DNA of 64,000 nt, taken from the NCBI GenBank assembly GCA_041746635.1, contig JBGTGQ010000008.1:1-64000 (forward strand). Reading direction: 5' to 3'. Position 1 is the first letter of the stretch; every line of letters begins with the position of its first letter. This DNA comes from CAMASH01 sp041746635. GTDB taxonomy: Bacteria; Verrucomicrobiota; Verrucomicrobiia; Chthoniobacterales; Terrimicrobiaceae. Below the pieces are notes generated by a model, which saw only the letters and a program-made list of their open reading frames with translations, was not told where the DNA came from and made no database searches. Below, piece by piece: positions 43,295 to 51,427 of the stretch. A program made the translations under genes and the position numbers.

Positions 43295-44452
43295 TTATAC
43301 TTTGACCCAGCTCCGGCTCTTGGCGCTTTGTTCGATGGCGGCCAGAACTTTTTCGTTTTGCAATCCGTCCTCGAAAGTCGGCTGCACGCTTTTTTTACCG
43401 ACCACGGCCTTCACGAAATCCGCGAAGGTGTTCACGAACGTGTGCTCGTAGCCGATGATGTGTCCCGGCGGCCACCAGGCGCCGGCGTAGGGATGCACGC
43501 CCTCGGTCACGATGATGTCGCGGAAGCCGCGCTGGTCCTCGGGGTCCTCCGCATTGAAATACTGTAGCCGGTTCATGTCCTCGAAGTTAAACGCCAGCGA
43601 ACCCTTGCTGCCGTTGACTTCGAGCGTGATGTGGTTCTTGCGGCCTTGGGCGAAACGGGTCGCCTCCAGGTTGGCCACCGCGCCGTTCTTGAAACGGCCG
43701 ATCCAAGAAACCGTGTCGTCCACCGTGACCTTCCCCATTTTCTTTCCCGCCTTCGCTCCCAGGCCCTTGCCAGCTTCCTCCAGCAGCGGACGCTCTTTGA
43801 TGAAGGTCTCCATCAGACCGCAGACCTCCTTGATTTCACCGACCAAATAACGCCCGAGGTCAATGATATGGGCGTCGATGTCGCCATGCGTGCCGGACCC
43901 CGCGATCTTGGCCTGCAAGCGCCAGACCAGCGGAAAATTCGGATCGACAATCCAATCCTGCGCATAACGGGCGCGATAGTGGTAAATCCGGTCGCCCAAG
44001 TCGCCGCGCTCGATCATGCGTTTGGCCAGCGCAATGGCGGGGATGCGCCGGTAGTTGTGGCAGATCATATTCACCACCCTCGCCTTCTTCACCGCCGCGA
44101 CCATCCTCTCGCACTCGGCCACATCCATCGCGAGCGGCTTTTCGCACAGGATGGCTTTGCCGTGCTTGGCCGCCTCCAGCACGATTTCGCAATGGCTGTC
44201 GTTCGGCGTGCACACGTCCACGATGTCGATTTCCGGATCGTTCACCACCGCTTTCCAGTCCGTGCTCGCCTTCTGCCAGCCGAGCTGCTCGCGCGCCGCC
44301 TCGACGTTTTTGGGCGAACGCCCGCAGATCGTGTGCAGATTGACGCCGGCCGGCAGGTCAAAAAACTTGGGCGCCTGCCGCCACGCATTCGAATGCGCCT
44401 TGCCCATGAAATTGTAGCCGATCAATCCGACGTTAAGCGTGCGTTTGGCCAT
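43295..44452 (-). CDS. Gfo/Idh/MocA-family oxidoreductase
   Basis: This is a 385-residue NAD(P)-dependent oxidoreductase. The Rossmann start VGLIGYNFMGKAH, the CTPNDSH loop and the EKPLAMD motif are all present. It probably acts on a sugar or inositol derivative; the substrate cannot be told. The start at 44452 (MAKRTLNVGL) is used; the frame upstream is non-coding. The gene is next to a decayed esterase gene that runs away from it. Confidence 0.88.
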   Translation of the reverse strand: MAKRTLNVGLIGYNFMGKAHSNAWRQAPKFFDLPAGVNLHTICGRSPKNVEAAREQLGWQKASTDWKAVVNDPEIDIVDVCTPNDSHCEIVLEAAKHGKAILCEKPLAMDVAECERMVAAVKKARVVNMICHNYRRIPAIALAKRMIERGDLGDRIYHYRARYAQDWIVDPNFPLVWRLQAKIAGSGTHGDIDAHIIDLGRYLVGEIKEVCGLMETFIKERPLLEEAGKGLGAKAGKKMGKVTVDDTVSWIGRFKNGAVANLEATRFAQGRKNHITLEVNGSKGSLAFNFEDMNRLQYFNAEDPEDQRGFRDIIVTEGVHPYAGAWWPPGHIIGYEHTFVNTFADFVKAVVGKKSVQPTFEDGLQNEKVLAAIEQSAKSRSWVKV

Positions 44453-44561
44453 ATAAGAAAGTATTGGGGTGAACTGCGACTCCACCAAATGCCGCCGAGG
44501 CTGGAAATGAAAAAGTTCGGCCCCGGTATTGGAGACGGCGGCATTTGTGCTACGAGAAGGC

Positions 44562-45343
44562 ATGGCTTTCCTCGAATGTCGCTTCTTCTCGGAGTCCCTC
44601 GGCCTCTCCAGCTCCATGAATGTCATCCTGCCCCAGGCGACCACCGGGCAGATTGGGATGACAGGCCGGACCCGGGCCAGGAAACATCCTGTCCTCTGGC
44701 TGCTCCACGGCATGTCCGACGACCACACCACCTGGGCCCGCCGGACTTCCATTGAACGCTATGCAGCCGAGAAGGGCCTTGCCGTCATCATGCCTGCGGT
44801 CAATCTGAGCTGGTATCAAAACATGGCCTCTGGTCCCCGCTATGGCACCTTCCTGCGGGAGGAACTTCCTGTCATCGCCCAAGGCTTCTTCCCGCTCTCC
44901 GCCGCCCGCAAGGACAACTATGTCGCCGGACTCTCGATGGGCGGATATGGTGCGTTCCTTCTCGCGCTTTCCCAGCCCGAACGCTTCGCCGCCGCCGCCA
45001 GCCTTTCCGGCGCGTTGAATCCTGCCGGGATCGCCGCCGAACGCGATGAACGTTTCCGGCAAGTCATGCAATCCGCTTTCGGTCCGACGGATAAAATTGG
45101 CGGCGGTTCATCCGACCTTTTCGCTCTCGCCCGAAAACTCATTCGATCCGGCGCCCGCCCGCCTTTTATGCCTGCTGTGGCACCGGTGACTTCCTCCTTC
45201 CGGGCAACCGGCTTTTTGCCGCCCACGCCGAAAAACTTGGCCTGCCTCTCCTTTATGAGGAACATGAAGGCCCCGGCCACACCTAGGACTATTGGGATCG
45301 TCAGATTCAGCAGGTGATCGAGTGGCTCCCCTTAAGGCGGTAG
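44562..45343 (+). pseudogene. Decayed esterase-D-type hydrolase gene
   Basis: The frame from the ATG at 44562 (after GAGAAGG) gives a normal start of a tributyrin/S-formylglutathione-esterase-like protein, with the nucleophile in GLSMGGYGA (about residue 128). Near 45155-45165 the frame shifts: the true end then reads FYACCGTGDFL, EEHEGPGHT, an in-frame TAG at 45284 and DYWDRQIQQVIEWLPL. One deletion and one stop together inactivate the gene; the catalytic His lies after the shift. The rest is well conserved, so the decay is recent. Confidence 0.75.
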
Positions 45344-46075
45344 TCGCTTCCTCCGCTTCCCGATGCTGCGCCGTGCTTGCAACGCCAACCATCCGGCAAA
45401 AGCAACCAGCACTGCACTCGACGGCTCCGGCACTGCGGTGGCGTCCAACTGCACCTGATCGAAATTCACCTCCACGCCGGGGCCGTTGAGGTTTACGAGA
45501 CGAATGCCCAGAGACTCTCCGGCATTCGCATGACTCAGGCCCGTCGTGAATGTCACCGTGGACAGCAGGAACCTTCCTTCGCCCGGCGCTAGCGTATTGT
45601 TGTCGGAATTAAGCACGACGCTTCCCGCCAGCAAATCCACGCGGTAACCGGGAAAGCCGGTAAAATCCCAAGGATCACCCATGCTGGGGGCGAAGTTCCC
45701 CACGGAGACCGTCAAAGTATATTGGGTCGAAATCTGCAATGTGGCGGCCAGCGTTTGCTGCAAGCCCGCCTCGTTTCCGGTCGCATCATCGAGAAACACC
45801 ACGCCAATATTGGTCCCACTTGGCACCGGATCAAGGTAGGAAGCCGTTGTAGCGGGATTCCAAACCCCGAAATACCGGTTAGTGCTTGTTACCCCCATGT
45901 TATAAACCGTCCAGTTCGTCGGGCCAGTCGTCGTCCCGCCCACAAACTGCGCGCTGCCTGCCGTCGGGCTCTCAAAACTCGAATTGTTAATATTCAGCAA
46001 AACCGCATCCGCGCCCAACGGCAGCGCACAACAGCCAACAAGGATGAGGAGGAACCGGCGGGGGAGTTTGAACAT
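45332..46075 (-). CDS. PEP-CTERM exported protein
   Basis: This 247-residue protein has a signal peptide (MFKLPRRFLLILVGCCALPLG), a beta-rich domain with conserved NNSSFESP and ends in VPEPSSAVLVAFAGWLALQA plus a basic tail, the PEP-CTERM sorting signal read by an exosortase. It is a likely surface or matrix protein. The start at 46075 is where the signal peptide begins; the longer upstream frame is spurious. Confidence 0.82.
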   Translation of the reverse strand: MFKLPRRFLLILVGCCALPLGADAVLLNINNSSFESPTAGSAQFVGGTTTGPTNWTVYNMGVTSTNRYFGVWNPATTASYLDPVPSGTNIGVVFLDDATGNEAGLQQTLAATLQISTQYTLTVSVGNFAPSMGDPWDFTGFPGYRVDLLAGSVVLNSDNNTLAPGEGRFLLSTVTFTTGLSHANAGESLGIRLVNLNGPGVEVNFDQVQLDATAVPEPSSAVLVAFAGWLALQARRSIGKRRKRLPP

Positions 46076-46249
46076 GGCAAAATATCCTAACTGCCGCCAA
46101 GACTGCCGTTTCAGCCGCGGAAAGTCACCTCCAATAAATGGTACGCACGAATCTCTCTGTCCTCCTTCCCCTTCGCGTCTTCGCGTGAGTTTTCCCGCTC
46201 CCTCCACCGCCCTTGACCTTCCCATCCTTTTGCCCGAAGTTTGCACCTT

Positions 46250-46331
46250 AACGCAGGGGAGCCAACGCGGCTGAGAGTCCCATCACGGGAGACCCTTGGA
46301 ACCTGATCCGGCCAACACCGGCGAAGGGAGC
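46250..46331 (+). ncRNA. TPP riboswitch (THI element)
   Basis: The thi-box signatures are present in order: GGGGAGCC, CTGAGAG (46270-46276), ACCCTTGGAACCTGATCCGG region (46291-46310) and CACCGGCGAAGGGA (about 46315-46328). It lies 42 bp before thiC and should lower thiC expression when thiamine pyrophosphate is plentiful. No terminator hairpin is evident, so control of translation is likely. Confidence 0.92.
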
Positions 46332-46372
46332 GAGCCGCGGCAGGCGTCCATGCGTCCACATCACACGCACCT

Positions 46373-48349
46373 ATGATCGCACACACTGACGCTATCGCCC
46401 CCGACAGCTCCACCCCGCTTCCAAACTCCTCCCGCGTTTACGTCGGCGGAACCCTTCATCCCACCGTCCGAGTCCCCATGCGCGAGATCGCCCTCGCCCC
46501 CACCAAGACCTTCTCCGGCGAACTCGAAGCCAACGAACCGGTCCGCGTCTATGACACCTCCGGCCCATGGGGCGACCCCGCCTTCGCGGGCGACGTGGAA
46601 AGCGGCCTGCCCGCCCTGCGCCAGGACTGGATCACCGCCCGCAACGACGTCGCGGAATACACGGGCCGCGAAATTAAGCCCCAGGACAACGGCTACCTCA
46701 GCACCAGCCACGCCCAGATCGCTTCCGAAAAACGCGGCGGCCTCTCCGCCCTCTCCTCCCCCGAAAACGCCAAGCGCAAACCCCTCAAAGCCACCGGACA
46801 TCCCGTCACCCAATTGTGGTATGCCCGCCAAGGCATCATCACCCCCGAGATGGAATTCATCGCCATCCGCGAGAACATGCGCCGCGCCCAGATCGCCGAC
46901 TATTCCGACGACATCAAACGCGACGACCTCGACAAACAGCACTCCGGCTCCTCTCAACTCTCAACCCCCAACTCTCAACCTTCGGAATTCACTCCTTCGG
47001 TCTTCCGAAAATTCCCCCAAAGAATTCCGACCGAAATCACCCCGGAATTCGTCCGCGACGAAGTCGCCGCCGGCCGCGCCATCATCCCCGCGAATATCAA
47101 CCACCCGGAACTTGAGCCCATGATCATCGGCCGCAACTTCCTGGTGAAGATCAACGCCAATATCGGAAACTCCGCCGTCGCCTCCTCCATCGAGGAAGAG
47201 GTCGAAAAAATGCGCTGGGCCACCAAGTGGGGTGCGGACACCGTGATGGACCTCTCCACCGGCAAAAACATCCACGCCACCCGCGAATGGATCCTGCGCA
47301 ACTCGCCCGTCCCCATCGGCACCGTCCCCATCTACCAGGCCCTCGAAAAGGTCAACGGCAAGGCCGAGGACCTCACCTGGGAACTTTACCGCGACACCCT
47401 CATCGAACAAGCCGAGCAGGGCGTTGACTATTTCACCATCCACGCCGGCGTGCTCCTGCGCTTCGTCCCCATGACCGCCTCGCGCATGACCGGCATCGTC
47501 AGTCGCGGTGGCAGCATCATGGCCAAATGGTGCCTCTCCCATCACAAGGAAAACTTCCTTTACACCCACTGGGACGACATCTGCGACATCATGGCCGCCT
47601 ACGACGTCAGCTTCTCCATCGGCGACGGGCTTCGCCCGGGTTCCATTGCCGACGCCAACGATAAAGCGCAATTCGGCGAACTTGCAGTGCAGGGCGAACT
47701 CACCAAACGCGCCTGGGCCAAGGGCGTGCAAGTGATGAACGAAGGCCCCGGCCACGTCCCCATGCACATGATCGAGGAAAACATGGCCAAGCAACTCGAA
47801 TGGTGCCACGAAGCCCCCTTCTACACCCTCGGCCCCCTAACCACCGACATCGCCCCCGGCTACGACCACATCACCAGCGGCATCGGCGCCGCCATGATCG
47901 GTTGGTACGGCTGCGCCATGCTCTGCTACGTCACGCCGAAGGAACATTTGGGCCTCCCCAACAAACAGGACGTAAAAGAAGGCGTCATCACCTACAAACT
48001 CGCCGCCCACGCCGCCGACTTAGCGAAGGGCCACCCCGGCGCCCAATACCGCGACAACGCCCTATCCAAGGCAAGGTTCGAGTTCCGCTGGGAAGACCAA
48101 TTCAACCTCGGCCTCGACCCCGAGCGCGCGCGCGAGTTCCACGACGAGACCCTCCCGCAGGAAGGCGCCAAGAGCGCCCACTTCTGCAGCATGTGCGGCC
48201 CGCATTTCTGCAGCATGCGCATCACGGAGGATGTTCGCCGCTACGCCGCGGAACAAGGAATCGCGGAAGAGGAGGCTTTGAAGCTTGGCATGGAGGAGAA
48301 GAGCAAGGAGTTCGCTGAAAAAGGCGGCGAAGTTTATACTCAAGCCTGA
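46373..48349 (+). CDS. thiC: Phosphomethylpyrimidine synthase
   Basis: This 658-residue radical-SAM enzyme converts aminoimidazole ribotide to HMP phosphate in thiamine synthesis. The family's conserved core (NFLVKINANIGNSAV, NEGPGHVPMH and similar) and the C-terminal cluster ligands CSMCGPHFCSM (CX2CX4C) are intact. Between residues about 188 and 210 there is a Ser/Thr/Gln/Pro-rich stretch coded by CT-rich near-repeats (46950-46990). The TPP riboswitch controls it. Pieces resembling its last residues recur downstream (48411, 50117, 51237). Confidence 0.95.
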   Translation: MIAHTDAIAPDSSTPLPNSSRVYVGGTLHPTVRVPMREIALAPTKTFSGELEANEPVRVYDTSGPWGDPAFAGDVESGLPALRQDWITARNDVAEYTGREIKPQDNGYLSTSHAQIASEKRGGLSALSSPENAKRKPLKATGHPVTQLWYARQGIITPEMEFIAIRENMRRAQIADYSDDIKRDDLDKQHSGSSQLSTPNSQPSEFTPSVFRKFPQRIPTEITPEFVRDEVAAGRAIIPANINHPELEPMIIGRNFLVKINANIGNSAVASSIEEEVEKMRWATKWGADTVMDLSTGKNIHATREWILRNSPVPIGTVPIYQALEKVNGKAEDLTWELYRDTLIEQAEQGVDYFTIHAGVLLRFVPMTASRMTGIVSRGGSIMAKWCLSHHKENFLYTHWDDICDIMAAYDVSFSIGDGLRPGSIADANDKAQFGELAVQGELTKRAWAKGVQVMNEGPGHVPMHMIEENMAKQLEWCHEAPFYTLGPLTTDIAPGYDHITSGIGAAMIGWYGCAMLCYVTPKEHLGLPNKQDVKEGVITYKLAAHAADLAKGHPGAQYRDNALSKARFEFRWEDQFNLGLDPERAREFHDETLPQEGAKSAHFCSMCGPHFCSMRITEDVRRYAAEQGIAEEEALKLGMEEKSKEFAEKGGEVYTQA

Positions 48350-48410
48350 TGCGCCTGCGTTCCATGAGCCGATGTCGTTGGGAACGACCGAGACAGAGCA
48401 ACCGCAGGTT

Positions 48411-48579
48411 GACCCGCAGGGCGCTGACGACGGGAGTCGGCTGCGTCAACATTACCGAAGACGTCCGCAAGTACGCCGCCGAACAAGGCATCGCCGAAGA
48501 GGAGGCGCTAAAGAAAGGCAGGGAAGAAAAGTCCGCTGAATTCGCGGACAAGGGCTCCGAGCTCTACGCCAAAGTCTAA
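48411..48579 (+). pseudogene. Second copy of the thiC 3' end
   Basis: The last 45 codons of this open frame (ITEDVRKYAAEQGIAEEEALKK to ELYAKV) match the ThiC C-terminus (ITEDVRRYAAEQGIAEEEALK to EVYTQA) with many silent base changes and no gaps. The cluster ligand motif before it is missing: CVN replaces CSM. A separate function is unlikely; it is a diverged tail from another thiC allele. The upstream bases resemble those of the copy at 51237. Confidence 0.75.
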
Positions 48580-48869
48580 TGGAGGGACGCGGGCCCGAGG
48601 GGGAACATCTGCTCGTCCGCGGATTCCCCGTCCAGTTCCTAGCCGCGAGCGGCCTGACGGAAGAAGCGGTGCGCGAGGCCGAACACACCGCCTACGACGG
48701 CGTGCCCGCCAAGATTTTCCGCGCTGAGCACATCATCGCTATTGCCGCCAGTGTGGGGCGGCACAAGGACAAAGCCCGCATCGAGCAAATGCTCCAGCAG
48801 GCGGAACTCGACAAAACGTATTTGGCAGACGTGTTGCAAAGGCATAAACTGCAATTGCCAACCGTATGA
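48579..48869 (+). pseudogene. 5'-truncated nucleotidyltransferase (antitoxin-type) gene
   Basis: The 96 residues look like the second half of a nucleotidyltransferase-type antitoxin: VPAKIFRAEHIIAIAASVGRHKDKARIEQML and a final RHKL. The nucleotide-binding GS...DxD part that should precede it is missing. The frame opens inside a short repeat (AATGGAGGGACGCGG) right after the thiC-tail copy, so the start was lost at that junction. The short gene after it overlaps by ATGA. Confidence 0.55.
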
Positions 48870-49072
48870 AACCCGAAATGCGCCAAATGCTCGCCCGGGA
48901 GTCCTATGCGGAAAAAATCCGCAAGGTCGGGCAATTGATTCGTCTGGCGAAAACTTTTCCGCGCCGCCAGCCGACGCTTTCCCGCGTCAGCGCAGATTAC
49001 CTTGATGCCCGCGAAAAACTCTTCGCCGGGAAATCCGTTGAAGAACTGTTTGGAATGGCCAAGAAACTTTAG
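48866..49072 (+). CDS. Small helical protein coupled to the NTase remnant
   Basis: This is a 68-residue basic, helical protein (with MKPEMRQMLARESYAEKIRK). It overlaps the NTase-like remnant by ATGA. It is probably a toxin-antitoxin partner; I do not recognise the family. A DUF2442 gene follows 19 bp later. Confidence 0.5.
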   Translation: MKPEMRQMLARESYAEKIRKVGQLIRLAKTFPRRQPTLSRVSADYLDAREKLFAGKSVEELFGMAKKL

Positions 49073-49091
49073 CTCGGTTGTTTGATCGGCT

Positions 49092-49385
49092 ATGAAAACC
49101 CTGAATCCGCTCAAAGTTCCTTTTGGCAAAGGGAAATTCTCGCGTCTTCGCAACGTGCGCTTCCTGCAATGGGAGGATGCCTTCGAGGTGGATTTCGATG
49201 ACGGTCTCTCCTTTTTAGAACCTCACAAGACGATCCGCAAATCCAATAAGATCGCTGCGGGAGCCAGCGTCCAATCCGTGGAAATGGAAGAGGAACTTCA
49301 CTCCGGCTTTTTCGTCCACTACGACAACGGCCAGACCGCCGAAGTCTCCTGGGCCTTCATTCGGGAACTGCCGCCGAAACCATGA
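49092..49385 (+). CDS. DUF2442 protein, copy 1
   Basis: This 97-residue protein shares a central DUF2442 block (WEDAFEVDFDDGLSFLEPH) with the gene at 50833 and has the same PFGKG start and FIRELPPKP end. The extended ends make these two longer than ordinary DUF2442. DUF2442 genes often sit in toxin-antitoxin-like pairs; here the MNT-type nucleotidyltransferase follows with a 4-bp overlap. Confidence 0.7.
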   Translation: MKTLNPLKVPFGKGKFSRLRNVRFLQWEDAFEVDFDDGLSFLEPHKTIRKSNKIAAGASVQSVEMEEELHSGFFVHYDNGQTAEVSWAFIRELPPKP

Positions 49386-49702
49386 ATACGCTCGATGCCG
49401 ATCTGCTCCAAACCGCCACCCAACGGCTGGTGGCGGAGTTCCAGCCGGAACAAATCTGGTTGTTCGGCTCGCACGCTTGGGGCACGCCCAGTCAGGACAG
49501 CGACATTGATTTGATGGTCATCGTGCCGCAGAGCGACGAGCGCCCCATTCGACGCGACCAACGCGCCCAGCGCTGCCTGGGACGGCTGCCCATTTCCGCC
49601 GACGTGCTCGTGCGGACGCGACAGGAGGTCAACCGCGTTCGCGAAGTGATCGGAAGCCTGACCCACGAGGTATTGCAAAAGGGACGCAAGGTCTATGGAT
49701 GA
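49382..49702 (+). CDS. MNT-type nucleotidyltransferase antitoxin
   Basis: This is a 106-residue minimal nucleotidyltransferase. LFGSHAWG followed by DSDIDLMV (about residue 25) gives the Gly-Ser and Asp-x-Asp signature. In the MNT/HEPN type of toxin-antitoxin system this protein AMPylates and blocks the HEPN RNase. It overlaps the HEPN gene by 8 bp, in the typical order. Confidence 0.85.
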   Translation: MNTLDADLLQTATQRLVAEFQPEQIWLFGSHAWGTPSQDSDIDLMVIVPQSDERPIRRDQRAQRCLGRLPISADVLVRTRQEVNRVREVIGSLTHEVLQKGRKVYG

Positions 49703-50126
49703 CACCCGCAGGGCCTTGTTGCGTTCCTGGCTCACCAAAGCGGCCAGCGATTTGCGAACCGCCCGCATCCTCAGCTCGGCTGACCATGCGCCGCTCGACA
49801 CCGCCATCTATCATTGCCAGCAAACGGCGGAAAAGGCGGTGAAAGCGTTTCTCGTGTCCAAAGAGCTATCCCCCGAAAAAACCCACGACATCCGCAAGTT
49901 GACACTCGCGGCCGCGGCTCACGAACCCCGCTTCAACGAATTGCTGGACATGGCGGCCGCCCTCGCACCTTATGCGTGGGAATTCCGTTACCCCGAAGAT
50001 TTGGCCGAAACGTATCCCACTCGCGAAGAATTCGACGAGGCCCTGCAACACGCCCAGGCCATTTACGATTTCGTGTTGAACCTGCTCCCTACTGAAGCGG
50101 AGTCAAAAATCCGTGGAGTTCTCTAA
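49695..50126 (+). CDS. HEPN-domain toxin partner of the MNT gene
   Basis: This is a 143-residue HEPN protein (YHCQQTAEKAVKAFLV at about 36, KTHDIRKL at about 58). It probably is an RNase toxin controlled by the MNT neighbour. The last codons (ESKIRGVL) run into a piece that in another frame resembles the ThiC end, so its own C-terminus may have been remade at that junction. Confidence 0.8.
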   Translation: MDDTRRALLRSWLTKAASDLRTARILSSADHAPLDTAIYHCQQTAEKAVKAFLVSKELSPEKTHDIRKLTLAAAAHEPRFNELLDMAAALAPYAWEFRYPEDLAETYPTREEFDEALQHAQAIYDFVLNLLPTEAESKIRGVL

Positions 50127-50164
50127 GAAAGCTTTCGAAGTTTACGCAAAGCCTAAAAGGTAGG
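50117..50164 (+). pseudogene. Possible third copy of the thiC 3' end
   Basis: One frame reads VEFSKKAFEVYAKPKR and stop, similar to ThiC KEFAEKGGEVYTQA and stop and to the ends of the other two copies. The match is short and lacks the upstream part, so it is tentative. It sits at the boundary between the MNT/HEPN unit and the next unit, which is why it matters. Confidence 0.4.
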
Positions 50165-50216
50165 GACGGCACTCCGCTGCCGTCCGTCGACCAGCGTAAA
50201 AAATGGAGGGACGCGG
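50164..50216. repeat. Hairpin and short repeat between TA units
   Basis: GGACGGCA and TGCCGTCC (8-bp arms, loop CTCCGC, 50164-50185) form a hairpin. AATGGAGGGACGCGG at 50202-50216 repeats the sequence at 48578-48592. About 195 further bases up to the DUF433 gene show no gene. Confidence 0.6.
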
Positions 50217-50410
50217 TTTGCTGGAGCCGCCGGAGCGGCACCACCTTCCGGGCTGCGCTTCGGTTCTCAAAGCTGCCACCACGTTCTCACGAACGCGGCT
50301 ACGTAGCCGCAGGCGTGAGCCGGTGGAGTTCAGATCTCCCCACTTAATCGCATCCGCTTATTCCAGACTCGGAGGTTTACCTTCAGGGTCCCTGATGATA
50401 ACTTTCCCTC

Positions 50411-50629
50411 ATGAGCGCGACGGATCTCATCACCGTAAATCAGGAAATTCTTGGCGGAACTCCGGTCTTTAAAGGCACACGGGTGCCGGTAAAAACACTG
50501 TTCGATTATCTCTCGGATAATCTTTCGCTCGACTATTTTCTCGATTCCTTTCCCTCCGTCCCGCGTGAACTGGCGATTGCTGTTCTACAGTTCAGCCGGC
50601 AGGACCTCGAACATCGCGTTGCTGCGTGA
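50411..50629 (+). CDS. DUF433 antitoxin-like protein
   Basis: This is a 72-residue DUF433 protein (GGTPVFKGTRVPVKTLFDYL) with a small HTH-like fold, usually the antitoxin next to a PIN-like DUF5615 toxin. No such toxin follows; a DUF4160 gene starts 6 bp downstream. It may be an orphan antitoxin. Confidence 0.8.
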   Translation: MSATDLITVNQEILGGTPVFKGTRVPVKTLFDYLSDNLSLDYFLDSFPSVPRELAIAVLQFSRQDLEHRVAA

Positions 50630-50635
50630 TGAACC

Positions 50636-50836
50636 ATGGGGCGCATCCGGCGACATGGCTACGTGATCGAGTGGTTTATTGGCGACCACGATCCGCAGCA
50701 TCTCCATGTCTATGACAGCAAAGGCCGCTTTCTTGGTCGGCTCGAATTGCAAACCCTAGCCGGACATGAAGGCTGGAATCCCGACAGAAAGCTGCTAAAA
50801 CTCATCGGAGAACTCCGAAAAGAAGGCCGTTTATGA
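50636..50836 (+). CDS. DUF4160 protein
   Basis: This is a 66-residue DUF4160 protein (YVIEWFIGDHDPQHLHVYD). These small proteins commonly precede DUF2442 genes, and the same order is seen here, with a 4-bp overlap with the DUF2442 copy 2. A toxin-antitoxin-like role is assumed for the pair. Confidence 0.8.
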   Translation: MGRIRRHGYVIEWFIGDHDPQHLHVYDSKGRFLGRLELQTLAGHEGWNPDRKLLKLIGELRKEGRL

Positions 50837-51144
50837 AAAATGCCGTTCAACTCAAAAAGCCGTTTGGCAAGGGCACCCATTCCCGGGTCAAACACGCCCG
50901 CTATCTGGGGTGGGAGGACGCCTTCGATGTCGAGTTTGAAGACGGCCTCTGCTTTCTGGAGCCTCACGCCACCATCCGCAAAGCCAACCGCATCTCGACC
51001 AAGGCCGTGCCCGTGCAGGTCGAAGTTGATGAAGAACTCCGCAGCCATTTCAAGGTGACCTACGACACGGGAGAAATCGCCGAAGTCCCTTGGAGCTTCA
51101 TCCGGGAATTGCCGCCGAAACCCGCCCGCGCTGCTGCGCGATGA
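50833..51144 (+). CDS. DUF2442 protein, copy 2
   Basis: This is a 103-residue paralogue of the protein at 49092: PFGKG, WEDAFDVEFEDGLCFLEPH, IRKANRI and FIRELPPKP are shared. It overlaps the DUF4160 gene. Both copies sit between thiC-tail pieces, so they may be remnants of a repeated insertion of related units. Confidence 0.72.
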   Translation: MKNAVQLKKPFGKGTHSRVKHARYLGWEDAFDVEFEDGLCFLEPHATIRKANRISTKAVPVQVEVDEELRSHFKVTYDTGEIAEVPWSFIRELPPKPARAAAR

Positions 51145-51236
51145 GCCGAAGCCAACGGGATTGGCTAAACCGGAGCGAACCAGAGATGGCCCGGCAAATT
51201 ATATTTTCGCCCGTTCCGGGCAAACTGGCTGACCAA

Positions 51237-51380
51237 AGGTCAGCCCGCAGGGCACTGGCGATGGGCATCGCCTGTGTCAACATCACTCAGGACGTTCGCA
51301 AATATCCCACCGAGCAGGGAGTGACCGAAAAGTCGAAAAAGTTTGCCGAAGCTGGCGGCGAGGTTTACGCGAAGGCGTGA
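51237..51380 (+). pseudogene. Last copy of the thiC 3' end
   Basis: The open frame ends in CVNITQDVRKYPTEQG, an internal deletion relative to ThiC, then KKFAEAGGEVYAKA and stop. The preceding bases (CCGCAGGGCACTGGCGA) resemble those before the 48411 copy, so both carry the same arm. It has no start of its own and the cluster motif is missing. Confidence 0.75.
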
Positions 51381-51427
51381 TTGCCCTTAATACATGCCGT
51401 AACTGAGTTGTAGAATCCACAAAGACC

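Noticed and set aside
43631..44755. 374-codon open frame on the plus strand
   Set aside because: It is antisense to the Gfo/Idh/MocA gene and runs on into the esterase region without features of its own.
48349..48579. Functional second ThiC or iron-sulphur protein
   Set aside because: Only the tail is present and the cysteine ligand motif is missing.
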